From NCBI GenBank assembly GCA_009774215.1, contig VSNH01000029.1:1-29081 (forward strand): a stretch of 29,081 nucleotides of DNA, in the 5' to 3' direction. The notes under the pieces were generated by a model. It searched no databases. It was not told the origin of the DNA and was given only the letters and a program-made list of their open reading frames with translations. Within the stretch, counting starts at the first letter, position 1; each line of letters opens with the position of its first letter. Positions 16,963 through 23,660 of the stretch are shown here, piece by piece. Source of the stretch: Lachnospiraceae bacterium. GTDB lineage: Bacteria > Bacillota > Clostridia > Lachnospirales > Lachnospiraceae. The translations under genes were made by a program, and so were the position numbers.

Positions 16963-17841
16963 ATGACTGGCAAGATTATGAAAGGGATCGCCGGGTTCTA
17001 CTATGTGCATGTGGAGGGGCGCGGTGTCTACGAGTGCAAGGCGAAAGGAATATTCAGAAAAGAGGGAATCAAGCCTCTGGTCGGGGATGACGTCGGGGTG
17101 GACGTGCTGGATGAAGCGGAGATGCTCGGAAATATCCGGGAGATCCTGCCGCGGAAAAGCACGCTTCTAAGACCGGCGGTAGCCAATGTGGATCAGGCGC
17201 TGATTCTCTTTGCGATTGTGAAGCCGAATCCGAACTTTAACCTGCTGGATCGTTTCCTGATCCGCATGGAGCAGCAGAAGCTCCCGACAATCATCTGCTT
17301 TAACAAAGAAGATATCGCGTCCCCGGAAGAGAAGGAGACGCTCCGCAAATCGTATGAGACATGTGGATATCAAGTGTTATTTATAAGCGTTCTGGAAAAC
17401 AGGGGGCTGGATCAGGTGCGGGAGCTGTTGGCGGGAAAGACCACCGCGCTGGCAGGACCGAGCGGCGTCGGCAAGTCCTCCCTGATCAATCAGTTATCTC
17501 CCGGAACACAGATGGAGACGGGGGAGATCAGCGAGAAGATCAAGCGGGGCAGGCACACCACCAGACATTCGGAGATCATTGCGCTGGGGGATGGCACCTA
17601 TATCATGGATACGCCGGGCTTTACCTCTCTGGAACTGCCGCAGATCACAAAGGAGGAGCTTGGCGGGTATTATCCGGAGTTCCGGGCGTATGAGCCGCTT
17701 TGTAAATTCCGTGGCTGCGCCCATATCAGCGAGCCGGAGTGCAGCGTGAAAGAAGCTGTGGAGGCAGGGAAGATCAGTCAGGTGCGGTATGAGAATTATA
17801 TGGTTTTGTACCGGGAATTGAAAAAAAACAAGCGTTATTAA
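16963..17841 (+). CDS. rsgA: Ribosome small-subunit biogenesis GTPase RsgA
   Basis: A circularly permuted GTPase that checks late 30S subunit maturation. The start is taken as ATG 16963 (MTGKIMKGIAGFYYV), which matches the family N-terminus, though GGAG lies only 3 bases before it; ATG 16978 is the alternative, and ATG 16924 falls within the palindromic element. Of 292 residues, an N-terminal OB-fold is followed by the permuted G motifs: NKED (114-117, G4), GPSGVGKSS (165-173, G1) and DTPGF (216-220, G3). The zinc knuckle is Cys247, Cys252, His254 and Cys260. In Bacillus rpe and thiN follow, but not here; the operon seems to end after this gene. Confidence 0.95.
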   Translation: MTGKIMKGIAGFYYVHVEGRGVYECKAKGIFRKEGIKPLVGDDVGVDVLDEAEMLGNIREILPRKSTLLRPAVANVDQALILFAIVKPNPNFNLLDRFLIRMEQQKLPTIICFNKEDIASPEEKETLRKSYETCGYQVLFISVLENRGLDQVRELLAGKTTALAGPSGVGKSSLINQLSPGTQMETGEISEKIKRGRHTTRHSEIIALGDGTYIMDTPGFTSLELPQITKEELGGYYPEFRAYEPLCKFRGCAHISEPECSVKEAVEAGKISQVRYENYMVLYRELKKNKRY

Positions 17842-17953
17842 AATGCGGTCGCTGTAAACATCATAGTGCATAGAGACGGTTTTTGGAAGTCGTCCCAATA
17901 CAACATTTGTCGGCCCGTCCAGAATCTGGTGTTTAACGCTTGAGCAGTCTACT

Positions 17954-18088
17954 ATGAATGATGCATGGGGGCAATGCCTTTTTAGGTTCTTTTATACAGA
18001 TTATTGCGTTACGGCAGATCTCAGTGAAATATGGACTGTGAGAGGCGGGAAACCGGTAGAGGAAAGCAATTTGTTGAGAAATAGATAA
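17954..18088 (+). other. Doubtful 44-codon open frame ending at a terminator
   Basis: An ATG-started frame of 44 codons, with ADLSEIWTVRGGKPVEESNL near its end; its TAA stop overlaps the left arm of the terminator at 18087. The polar C-terminal part looks protein-like, and its position right against a terminator is suggestive. However, there is no good ribosome site and I recognise no family. It could be a gene remnant or chance. Confidence 0.2.
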
Positions 18089-18126
18089 AGCAGGAAGCAC
18101 ATGTAAAGCGCGTCTCCTGCTTTTTT
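18087..18126 (+). terminator. Intrinsic terminator between rsgA and the islet
   Basis: AAAGCAGGAG (18087-18096) pairs with CTCCTGCTTT (18114-18123) around a 17-nt loop and runs into TTTTTT (18121-18126). It likely ends the long operon, or a short transcript from the region before it. Confidence 0.8.
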
Positions 18127-18240
18127 GTGTGTAGATATCATCAGGATGAAATGAAGTGAATGGATTATATGAATTAGAAAATAATGCATTGGCATAAAGT
18201 GAAGTGAAAAAATCGGTTGATACATAATAGTGAAATGATA

Positions 18241-18269
18241 TTGACTTGTATGAATACATGATGTAGTAT
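18241..18269 (+). promoter_or_regulatory. Strong SigA-type promoter with palindromic spacer
   Basis: TTGACT (18241-18246), a 17-bp spacer and TAGTAT (18264-18269), each one mismatch from consensus. The spacer contains a 12-bp palindrome, TGTATGAATACA (18247-18258), which could be an operator. It lies 35 bp before the GTG start of the winged-helix gene, so self-regulation is a plausible idea only. Confidence 0.7.
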
Positions 18270-18304
18270 GTAGATATGAAAGGTGGAAAGGCAGGTGAAC
18301 TGAA

Positions 18305-19204
18305 GTGCTGGCAGAAGAGGACATATATCAGGAAACATTGGATGAAGTATGCAAACAAAAAATATCAGCTTTTCTTACCAAAAGCAGAATGGATGTGATT
18401 AGGGCACTAGCAGGGAATAAGAAACTTAATCACGGGGAACTGGCCCTTGCAATAAGAACTTCTGTAGCATCGCTTTCCAATAGACTGGTGAAATTTGACG
18501 AATTTGAATATAAGTTGTTAGACAGTGAGAGCGAGGGAAAATTTAGATATTATTATTTGACGGAATTATGCAAAAAATACCTGGAGAGCTGTAATCGAGA
18601 TCAGGCCACGCAGGAAAGCGCGAAAATTCTACAGCATGAAGTGCTGCAGTTAAAGCAGAGACTGAAAGATCTGCTGGAAGAATTTAAAAATCTGTATGAA
18701 GACGACTGGGAAATCGAACTGGATGATGCGCTGATTGCGCGAATCGAATGCCGGGAAATAGAAAATAGTGAAGGGGAGAGGCTGGTAGATGACTTTATCA
18801 TAGGAATCGAAAAACTATTATTGTATGATTATGATAATTACAGCATTATCGTGCTGCAAATGCTGCAAAATAGCATTCTGCGGGCGCGTGTAGCCCGGTT
18901 CATGGAGCAATATGAAGCGTTTATACCGATTTTGGAAGCGGGAAATGACGAGGAAAACCTAATGCATATATTTGGTCAGTTGGCTGATATCGTTAAGGTA
19001 TACCGACGGTCAGAAGAAAGTATGGCAGAGCAGGTGGATGTCCTTGAGGGAGATAAGCTTTATCTCAAAATAAGTTACATACTTGGAAAAGTCGAACATT
19101 TGGATAAGCAGAGCATAAACGACTGGTTTATGCGATATATGGCGGGTAATAAAGCGCTGAGTGCATTTATGGCACAAATCATTTCAAACGATGAGAGAGA
19201 ATAA
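18305..19204 (+). CDS. Hypothetical protein with N-terminal winged-helix-like region
   Basis: The GTG start lies about eight bases after AGGTGA. I do not recognise the family. In the 299 residues, about 26-64 read like a helix-turn-helix (RMDVIRALAGNKKLNHGELA then TSVASLSNRLVKF). A short segment (65-87, FEYKLLDSESEGKFRYYYL) fits the strands of a wing, as in MarR- or ArsR-type regulators. A Lys/Glu-rich helix (about 104-132) looks like a coiled coil. The rest is acidic and helical, without TM or signal sequences. It is AT-richer than flanking genes, has its own promoter, and is followed by a terminator-like hairpin and a membrane-protein gene. A DNA-binding regulator of that neighbour is a guess. 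Confidence 0.7.
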   Translation: MLAEEDIYQETLDEVCKQKISAFLTKSRMDVIRALAGNKKLNHGELALAIRTSVASLSNRLVKFDEFEYKLLDSESEGKFRYYYLTELCKKYLESCNRDQATQESAKILQHEVLQLKQRLKDLLEEFKNLYEDDWEIELDDALIARIECREIENSEGERLVDDFIIGIEKLLLYDYDNYSIIVLQMLQNSILRARVARFMEQYEAFIPILEAGNDEENLMHIFGQLADIVKVYRRSEESMAEQVDVLEGDKLYLKISYILGKVEHLDKQSINDWFMRYMAGNKALSAFMAQIISNDERE

Positions 19205-19277
19205 TACAGACATGATATTACAAAGTTAACGCACGGTAAAGAGTATAGGAACTTAAGAATGGGAATGAGGAGAAAAC

Positions 19278-19324
19278 AGCCTGTGCGCAATAAACAGTAA
19301 CGGTTTATGCGGTGCAGGCTTTTT
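19278..19324 (+). terminator. Terminator-like hairpin overlapping the start region of the next gene
   Basis: AGCCTG (19278-19283) pairs with CAGGCT (19315-19320), CGC-type pairs follow (19286-19288 with 19309-19311), and ATAAAC (19290-19295) pairs with GTTTAT (19303-19308) around a 7-nt loop. TTTTT follows (19320-19324). The right arm holds the only AGG upstream of ATG 19327. It may terminate the upstream gene, or attenuate or mask translation of the downstream one. Confidence 0.65.
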
Positions 19325-19326
19325 GC

Positions 19327-20481
19327 ATGAGAGACATGGCAGAACAGAATAAGAATCAAAGTTTTGCCGGGAAAGCTCAGCAAAACGAAAAAATCGAAGA
19401 AACCGTTCAGAAAGAGAAAAGAGGAAGAAAAGACCAAAGGAAAAAGCGGAAACAAAAAAGCCTGCGCTGGATGATACCAATTGCAATCGGAGTGGGACTG
19501 GATATTTTGTGCGCGGTGTGTTTGTACGTTTGGTCGAAAAGTATTGGAAAAAGCAGTGTATATCTCAATTTCGTTGCCGATGGTATGGCGAATGTCGTAT
19601 TGATAGGTATGGAATCGGCTCTGACTATTGCTACAGCGGTTCTTTCCTCGAAAGGTGAAAAGAAGCTGGCGTGTTTTCTTGGGGTCAGCAGTACGGTAAT
19701 CATACTGATTATCTTTGGTTTGGCCGGCGTTAAGGTATGGGGATCGGTCAATGAAGATAGTGAAAGTCAGACAGCGGCAGGTATGGAGGAAAGCAGGAAG
19801 GCATTCAGTCCAGCGGGGGATCAAGTGGTATATCAGGTACAGCAATATATCCTGGAAGATGATTTGTTTATAGAAAAGCTGGAGCAGTACTGCAGCATGA
19901 CGGATAGGGAGATTTCTCGGGAAGAGCGGCCAGATATCATGGCAGAGCTCATTTTAAGATATTTGAAAAGTAAGGCCGTGGGTATAACGGAGAAAGTGCT
20001 TCCCAAAAACTATGAGACGAATGTATTGTTGGCAGATGTACTGTATGAAAGTTTTTCTGACTTGCTGGACGAAAGCCGGAAGCCGGAGAATGGCAGTATT
20101 ATGGATAGAATCTGTGATTATGCGTTGAAGATTTTAAGCGATGCTATAGATTGCAGAATAGAAGCCGATCACTCACTCCATACGGCGGAAAACCGCAGGA
20201 TGATAGGTGTATATCAAATTGATTCGGGCGATTTCTTCCTGAGAGTGGAAGAAATTGATTCGGCGACTGCCTGTTTTGAAGATGCGGCGGAATGGGCTGT
20301 ACAATCTATATATTCTGCAGCAGTTGAAAATGATCTGGAGGGAATGAATGACGCATGGGATGTTCTAAATAATGCTACGCTCAAGATGGAGGAAGCGGAA
20401 GGAAGTGATGATGGAGACCGCGTACAAAAAATGAAAAATATCAGGGATGCATATCGAATAGTCATCGATCAATGGAATTAG
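19327..20481 (+). CDS. Hypothetical three-TM membrane protein with large C-terminal domain
   Basis: I do not recognise this protein. The frame opens at GTG 19312 inside a hairpin; ATG 19327 or ATG 19336 is more likely (384 or 381 residues). Numbered from 19336, residues 1-44 are very hydrophilic, ending in a Lys/Arg-rich block (24-44). Three hydrophobic helices lie at about 45-66, 82-104 and 111-132. The remaining ~250 residues are acidic and helical, with a late stretch (IDSATACFEDAAEWAVQSIY) that recalls helical repeats, but no clear TPR pattern. The basic N-terminus suggests a cytoplasmic N-end, putting the C-terminal domain outside by the positive-inside rule. It is AT-rich like its upstream neighbour and pairs with it as an islet between rsgA and ychF. 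Confidence 0.65.
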   Translation: MRDMAEQNKNQSFAGKAQQNEKIEETVQKEKRGRKDQRKKRKQKSLRWMIPIAIGVGLDILCAVCLYVWSKSIGKSSVYLNFVADGMANVVLIGMESALTIATAVLSSKGEKKLACFLGVSSTVIILIIFGLAGVKVWGSVNEDSESQTAAGMEESRKAFSPAGDQVVYQVQQYILEDDLFIEKLEQYCSMTDREISREERPDIMAELILRYLKSKAVGITEKVLPKNYETNVLLADVLYESFSDLLDESRKPENGSIMDRICDYALKILSDAIDCRIEADHSLHTAENRRMIGVYQIDSGDFFLRVEEIDSATACFEDAAEWAVQSIYSAAVENDLEGMNDAWDVLNNATLKMEEAEGSDDGDRVQKMKNIRDAYRIVIDQWN

Positions 20482-20580
20482 CAGGCCACCCGCCAATTTA
20501 AACAGAACCGTGTCGCAAAAGGCGCTATGTGTTATTATATACTTACATAAAATTGTATGGTGCAAGGGCGCTGGAAAAAT

Positions 20581-20609
20581 TTTACTTTTTGATCTTACTA
20601 TGCTATACT
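20581..20609 (+). promoter_or_regulatory. Promoter for ychF with a palindrome over the -10
   Basis: TTTACT (20581-20586), 17 bp, then TATACT (20604-20609), preceded by TGC (extended -10). An inverted repeat, ATGCTA (20600-20605) and TAGCAT (20609-20614), spans the -10 box and could be a regulator site. About 110 bp of leader separate it from the ychF start. The rest of the 240-bp gap shows nothing else I can name. Confidence 0.6.
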
Positions 20610-20721
20610 AGCATAATCGCTGGGAAACTTTCAGAAAGAAATAAATTTTAAAAGCGATTTTTATAGAAATTATGACATCTGTAAAGAATAAAACTTAAGA
20701 AACACGGAGGATTAAGATATC

Positions 20722-21819
20722 ATGAAACTCGGCATCGTCGGTCTCCCCAATGTGGGCAAGAGTACCCTTTTTAATTCACTGACAAAGGCAGGCGCGGAAT
20801 CCGCCAACTACCCGTTCTGTACCATCGACCCGAATATCGGCATTGTGACAGTGCCGGATGAGCGGTTAAAGCTTCTAGGGGATATGTACCATTCCAAGAA
20901 GGTGACGCCCGCGACCATTGAGTTTGTGGACATCGCAGGGCTTGTGAAGGGCGCTTCCAAGGGAGAAGGGCTGGGCAACCAATTCTTAAGCAACATCCGT
21001 GAGGTGGACGCGATCGTCCATGTGGTGCGGTGTTTTGAGGATTCCAATATCGTTCATGTGGACGGCTCTATCGACCCGCTCCGGGACATCGAGACGATCA
21101 ATCTGGAATTGATTTTTTCTGATATCGAGATTCTGGAGCGCAGGATGGCAAAGACGGCAAAAGTTGCCAAGATGGATAAGACGGCGGCGAAAGAGTACGC
21201 CCTGTTAGAGCGGCTCAAGGCGCATCTGGAAGAGGGAAAACTGGCGAAGGTGTTTGAGACGGAGGATGAGGACGAACGGGGTCTTCTTATCTCTTATAAC
21301 CTTCTCACCTACAAGCCGGTGATCTTTGCTGCAAACGTGGCGGAGGACGACCTTTCGGACGACGGCGCGGGCAATGTCGGCGTACAGAAGGTGAAAGCGT
21401 TTGCGGCGGAAAATGACAGCGAGGTATTCGTGATCTGTGCCCAGATCGAGCAGGAGATTGCCGAACTGGATGAGGAGGAAACAGCGATGTTCCTTGAGGA
21501 TCTGGGGCTTTCAGAGTCCGGGCTGCAGAAACTGATCCGGGCGAGTTACCGTCTGCTCGGGTTGATGAGTTTCCTGACGGCGGGCGAGGACGAGACGAGG
21601 GCGTGGACGATTAAGGTTGGCACGAAAGCGCCCCAGGCGGCGGGAAAAATACATACCGATTTCGAGCGGGGCTTCATCAAGGCGGAAGTGGTCAACTACA
21701 AGAACCTTCTGGAGCAGGGCTCCCTTGCGGCGGCGAGAGAGAAAGGGCTTGTCGGTATGGAAGGAAAAGACTATGTGGTGCAGGACGGGGACGTGATTCT
21801 GTTTAGGTTTAATGTGTGA
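20722..21819 (+). CDS. ychF: Redox-regulated ATPase YchF (Obg family)
   Basis: A universally conserved ribosome-associated P-loop protein of the Obg group that prefers ATP. At 365 residues it has the normal size. The P-loop is GLPNVGKST (7-15), followed by NYPFCTIDPN, DIAGLVKGASKGEGLGNQFL (G3 region) and HVVRCFED. The G4 position reads AANVAEDDL rather than the GTP-specific NKxD, as usual in YchF. A coiled-coil region is followed by the C-terminal TGS domain (from about SFLTAGEDETRAW to VQDGDVILFRFNV). GGAGG precedes the ATG. It has its own promoter and is not clearly linked to its neighbours. Confidence 0.97.
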   Translation: MKLGIVGLPNVGKSTLFNSLTKAGAESANYPFCTIDPNIGIVTVPDERLKLLGDMYHSKKVTPATIEFVDIAGLVKGASKGEGLGNQFLSNIREVDAIVHVVRCFEDSNIVHVDGSIDPLRDIETINLELIFSDIEILERRMAKTAKVAKMDKTAAKEYALLERLKAHLEEGKLAKVFETEDEDERGLLISYNLLTYKPVIFAANVAEDDLSDDGAGNVGVQKVKAFAAENDSEVFVICAQIEQEIAELDEEETAMFLEDLGLSESGLQKLIRASYRLLGLMSFLTAGEDETRAWTIKVGTKAPQAAGKIHTDFERGFIKAEVVNYKNLLEQGSLAAAREKGLVGMEGKDYVVQDGDVILFRFNV

Positions 21820-21828
21820 CAGCAATGA

Positions 21829-21956
21829 GCAGCTGCGCCGGCAGACAAGCCAAGAGCGTGACTGCTTGCAGGCAAAGCGCTTGACTTGTCTGCCGGCATA
21901 GGGCGAATGCCCGACATGAAATAGAATGCGGCAGCATTCTATGAATGGCAGCTGCG
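21829..21956 (+). repeat. Palindrome cluster between ychF and lgt
   Basis: The palindrome GCAGCTGC occurs at both ends (21829-21836 and 21948-21955), so the whole segment could close into a multi-branch fold. Inside, a perfect 13-bp inverted repeat pairs GCCGGCAGACAAG (21837-21849) with 21885-21897, with further imperfect pairing within. Then GGGC/GCCC (21901-21912) and a perfect 9-bp hairpin, ATAGAATGC (21921-21929) with GCATTCTAT (21934-21942). The layout, one long stem followed by a GAATGC/GCATTC hairpin just before a gene, resembles the elements before rsmB and rsgA, but sequence identity is limited. Confidence 0.7.
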
Positions 21957-21975
21957 TTTAGATAGGAGGTCCGAC

Positions 21976-22881
21976 ATGCAGGATATGATGGGAAGCATGG
22001 ATATTGCCTTTCCCAATCTGGGAATTTATCTCAAGAATGTGCCGAAGACGTTTACGGTCTTCGGCTTTCCGATTGCCTTCTACGGTGTGATTATTGCCGT
22101 CGGGGTATTGGCGGGAGTGCTTCTCGCGGCGAAGGTGGCGAAGCTGGAAAAGCTGGATCAGGATCTGATCTGGGATTTCGCGATTTATGCGATCATCTTT
22201 TCCATCATCGGGGCGAGGGTCTATTATGTGGTCTTTTCCTGGGACAGATATAAGAATGACCTGCTCGGTATCTTTAATCTGCGAAACGGCGGACTGGCCA
22301 TTTACGGCGCGGTGATTGCCGCTTTCCTGACGCTGTGGATCTATTGCCGGAGGAAAAAGCAGAGTTTTTTACAGCTTGCGGATATCTGTGTGCCGGGACT
22401 GGTGCTCGGACAGGTGATTGGCAGGTGGGGCAACTTTACGAACCGGGAAGTATTCGGGGAGTATACGGACAGCCTGCTCGCCATGCGTCTGCCGACGCAG
22501 ATGGTCAGGGCGGGAGATATCTCCGAGAAGATCGCCGCCCACATGGCGGAGGGCACAAACTACATTCAGGTGCATCCCACGTTTCTATACGAGAGCCTGT
22601 GGAATCTGGCGCTGCTGATCGTGATGATGCTTTACCGAAAGCACAAGAAATTCGAGGGGGAACAGTGGCTGCTATATCTTGGCGGCTATGGTCTCGGCAG
22701 GGCGTGGATCGAGGGCATCCGCACCGACACCCTCTTCATCCCCCACACAACCATAGCGGTATCACAGTTGCTGGCAGGCATCCTGTTTGTCGGCGCGCTG
22801 GCGGCAGACATCTTCATCCGCCTCTATTTAAAAAAGCATACAACAGCCACGGTTACAGTGGAAAAGACGGACACAAAGTGA
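21976..22881 (+). CDS. lgt: Prolipoprotein diacylglyceryl transferase
   Basis: Membrane enzyme that moves diacylglycerol from phosphatidylglycerol to the lipobox cysteine of prolipoproteins. The 301 residues contain about seven hydrophobic segments. Family text includes FYGVIIAVGVLAG, LRNGGLAIYG, the Lgt signature GRWGNFTNREVFG (149 on, with the essential Arg and Asn), HPTFLYES and GRAWIEGIRTD. AGGAGG lies well spaced before ATG 21976. The stop codon sits inside the following terminator hairpin, so the gene ends its transcript sharply. Confidence 0.96.
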   Translation: MQDMMGSMDIAFPNLGIYLKNVPKTFTVFGFPIAFYGVIIAVGVLAGVLLAAKVAKLEKLDQDLIWDFAIYAIIFSIIGARVYYVVFSWDRYKNDLLGIFNLRNGGLAIYGAVIAAFLTLWIYCRRKKQSFLQLADICVPGLVLGQVIGRWGNFTNREVFGEYTDSLLAMRLPTQMVRAGDISEKIAAHMAEGTNYIQVHPTFLYESLWNLALLIVMMLYRKHKKFEGEQWLLYLGGYGLGRAWIEGIRTDTLFIPHTTIAVSQLLAGILFVGALAADIFIRLYLKKHTTATVTVEKTDTK

Positions 22882-22901
22882 AACGCTTGTGTCCGTCTTT
22901 T
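22862..22901 (+). terminator. Intrinsic terminator overlapping the lgt stop
   Basis: A perfect 15-bp inverted repeat: AAAAGACGGACACAA (22862-22876) pairs with 22887-22901 around a 10-nt loop that contains the lgt TGA (22879-22881). The right arm ends in TTTT, then CTTTC. The left arm is coding sequence. Confidence 0.88.
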
Positions 22902-22978
22902 CTTTCACAGCTTATATTGTGTCCATCTAAATTGCGCCGTTCGCCCTAATCATTTCTTATTATTTCTTCCTTTTTTCC

Positions 22979-23007
22979 TTGCATTATCCCTGCGATTGGG
23001 GTAGAAT
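22979..23007 (+). promoter_or_regulatory. SigA-type promoter of the mraZ division cluster
   Basis: TTGCAT (22979-22984), a 17-bp spacer and TAGAAT (23002-23007). It lies about 110 bp before mraZ. The four MraZ-box-like repeats begin eight bases after the -10, over the likely transcription start, so a bound protein there could block initiation or escape. Confidence 0.7.
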
Positions 23008-23014
23008 TGATGTA

Positions 23015-23051
23015 AAAGTGGTGAAAAGTGGAGTGAAGTGGTATAAAGTGG
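23015..23051 (+). promoter_or_regulatory. MraZ box: four AAAGTGG-type repeats at 10-bp period
   Basis: AAAGTGG at 23015, 23025 and 23045, and GAAGTGG at 23035, spaced exactly 10 bp apart. Direct repeats upstream of mraZ are the known operator of the MraZ regulator, and AAAGTG-type repeats have been described for non-proteobacterial MraZ proteins. The position just downstream of the promoter fits autoregulation of the division cluster. Confidence 0.85.
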
Positions 23052-23119
23052 AACCAACATTCCTTTTTCGTGGCAGACCACATAGGGTACAGTGTTACAG
23101 GCGGGCAGGGTGATTGCAT

Positions 23120-23551
23120 ATGTTCATGGGAGAGTACAATCACACAATTGATGCAAAGGGCAGGCTGATCATCCCCTCCAAATTCAGGGAAATCCTGGGA
23201 GACGCTTTTGTGGTAACCAAGGGGTTGGACGGCTGCCTGTTTGTGTATGACAACGAAGAGTGGCAACGCTTTGAAGAAAAACTCAGATCCCTGCCCATTA
23301 CGAATAAAGAGGCCAGACAGTTCGTCCGTTTTTTCCTGGCGGGAGCAACGGAAGCGGAAGTAGATAAACAGGGAAGGATCCTGATTCCCAATGTCCTGCG
23401 GGAATTTGCGGGACTGGCGAAGGACGTGGTGTTAGTCGGCGTCGGCAGCAGGATTGAGATCTGGGGCAGAGAACGCTTCGAAGATACGGCGGCATTTGAG
23501 GACATGGATGAGATCGCGGAGCACATGGCGGAGCTTGGATTAGGAATCTGA
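23120..23551 (+). CDS. mraZ: Division/cell-wall cluster transcriptional regulator MraZ
   Basis: An AbrB-like DNA-binding protein controlling its own division and cell-wall cluster. The start is ATG 23120 (MFMGEYNHTIDAKGRLIIPSK), nine bases after AGGG; a TTG six bases earlier adds two residues not seen in the family. At 143 residues it has the exact family size, with two MraZ halves: DAKGRLIIPSKFRE (about 11-24) and DKQGRILIPNVLREFAG (about 80-96). Both carry the typical DxxGR...P text. It is followed by rsmH, as almost always. Confidence 0.96.
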   Translation: MFMGEYNHTIDAKGRLIIPSKFREILGDAFVVTKGLDGCLFVYDNEEWQRFEEKLRSLPITNKEARQFVRFFLAGATEAEVDKQGRILIPNVLREFAGLAKDVVLVGVGSRIEIWGRERFEDTAAFEDMDEIAEHMAELGLGI

Positions 23552-23558
23552 GAGGGAG

Positions 23559-23636
23559 CGGTAAGTTACGGAGTAACTTACCGGATTCCGAGTGGATGCC
23601 GAATTGCGGGAATTGCGAAGCAATGGAGCAATTCGG
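23559..23636 (+). repeat. Palindrome cluster between mraZ and rsmH
   Basis: A perfect 11-bp hairpin with a 3-nt loop (CGGTAAGTTAC, 23559-23569, with 23573-23583) is followed by a nested pair: CCGAATTGC (23599-23607) with GCAATTCGG (23628-23636), enclosing ATTGC/GCAAT (23612-23616, 23620-23624). It fills most of the mraZ-rsmH gap. No T-run follows. It resembles the other intergenic palindrome clusters in style, not clearly in sequence. Confidence 0.65.
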
Positions 23637-23660
23637 ATATATGTTAAGAGGACAGACAAA

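Larger units (their letters stand above)
17842..18304. other. 463-bp gene-poor spacer between rsgA and the AT-rich islet
   Basis: This stretch marks a change to AT-richer DNA. It holds small imperfect hairpins near 17874-17926, a dubious 44-codon frame (17954-18088), a terminator (18087-18126), an AT-rich stretch with GAAGTGAA twice (18153 and 18201), and a strong promoter (18241-18269) for the next gene. No conserved gene or RNA family is recognisable. It may be the left junction of an inserted segment. Confidence 0.6.

Noticed and set aside
18153..18208. GAAGTGAA repeats before the islet as further MraZ boxes
   Set aside because: Only two copies 48 bp apart, without the 10-bp period or the conserved GTGG seen before mraZ.
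17933..18358. 141-codon minus-strand open frame in the rsgA-islet spacer
   Set aside because: It crosses the terminator, the strong plus-strand promoter and the next gene's start, and reads as a Phe/Tyr/Ser-rich AT-driven sequence.
23592..23660. Longer RsmH N-terminus from ATG 23592
   Set aside because: It runs through palindromes; MEFKHTSVLL at 23661 matches the family start and has a ribosome site.
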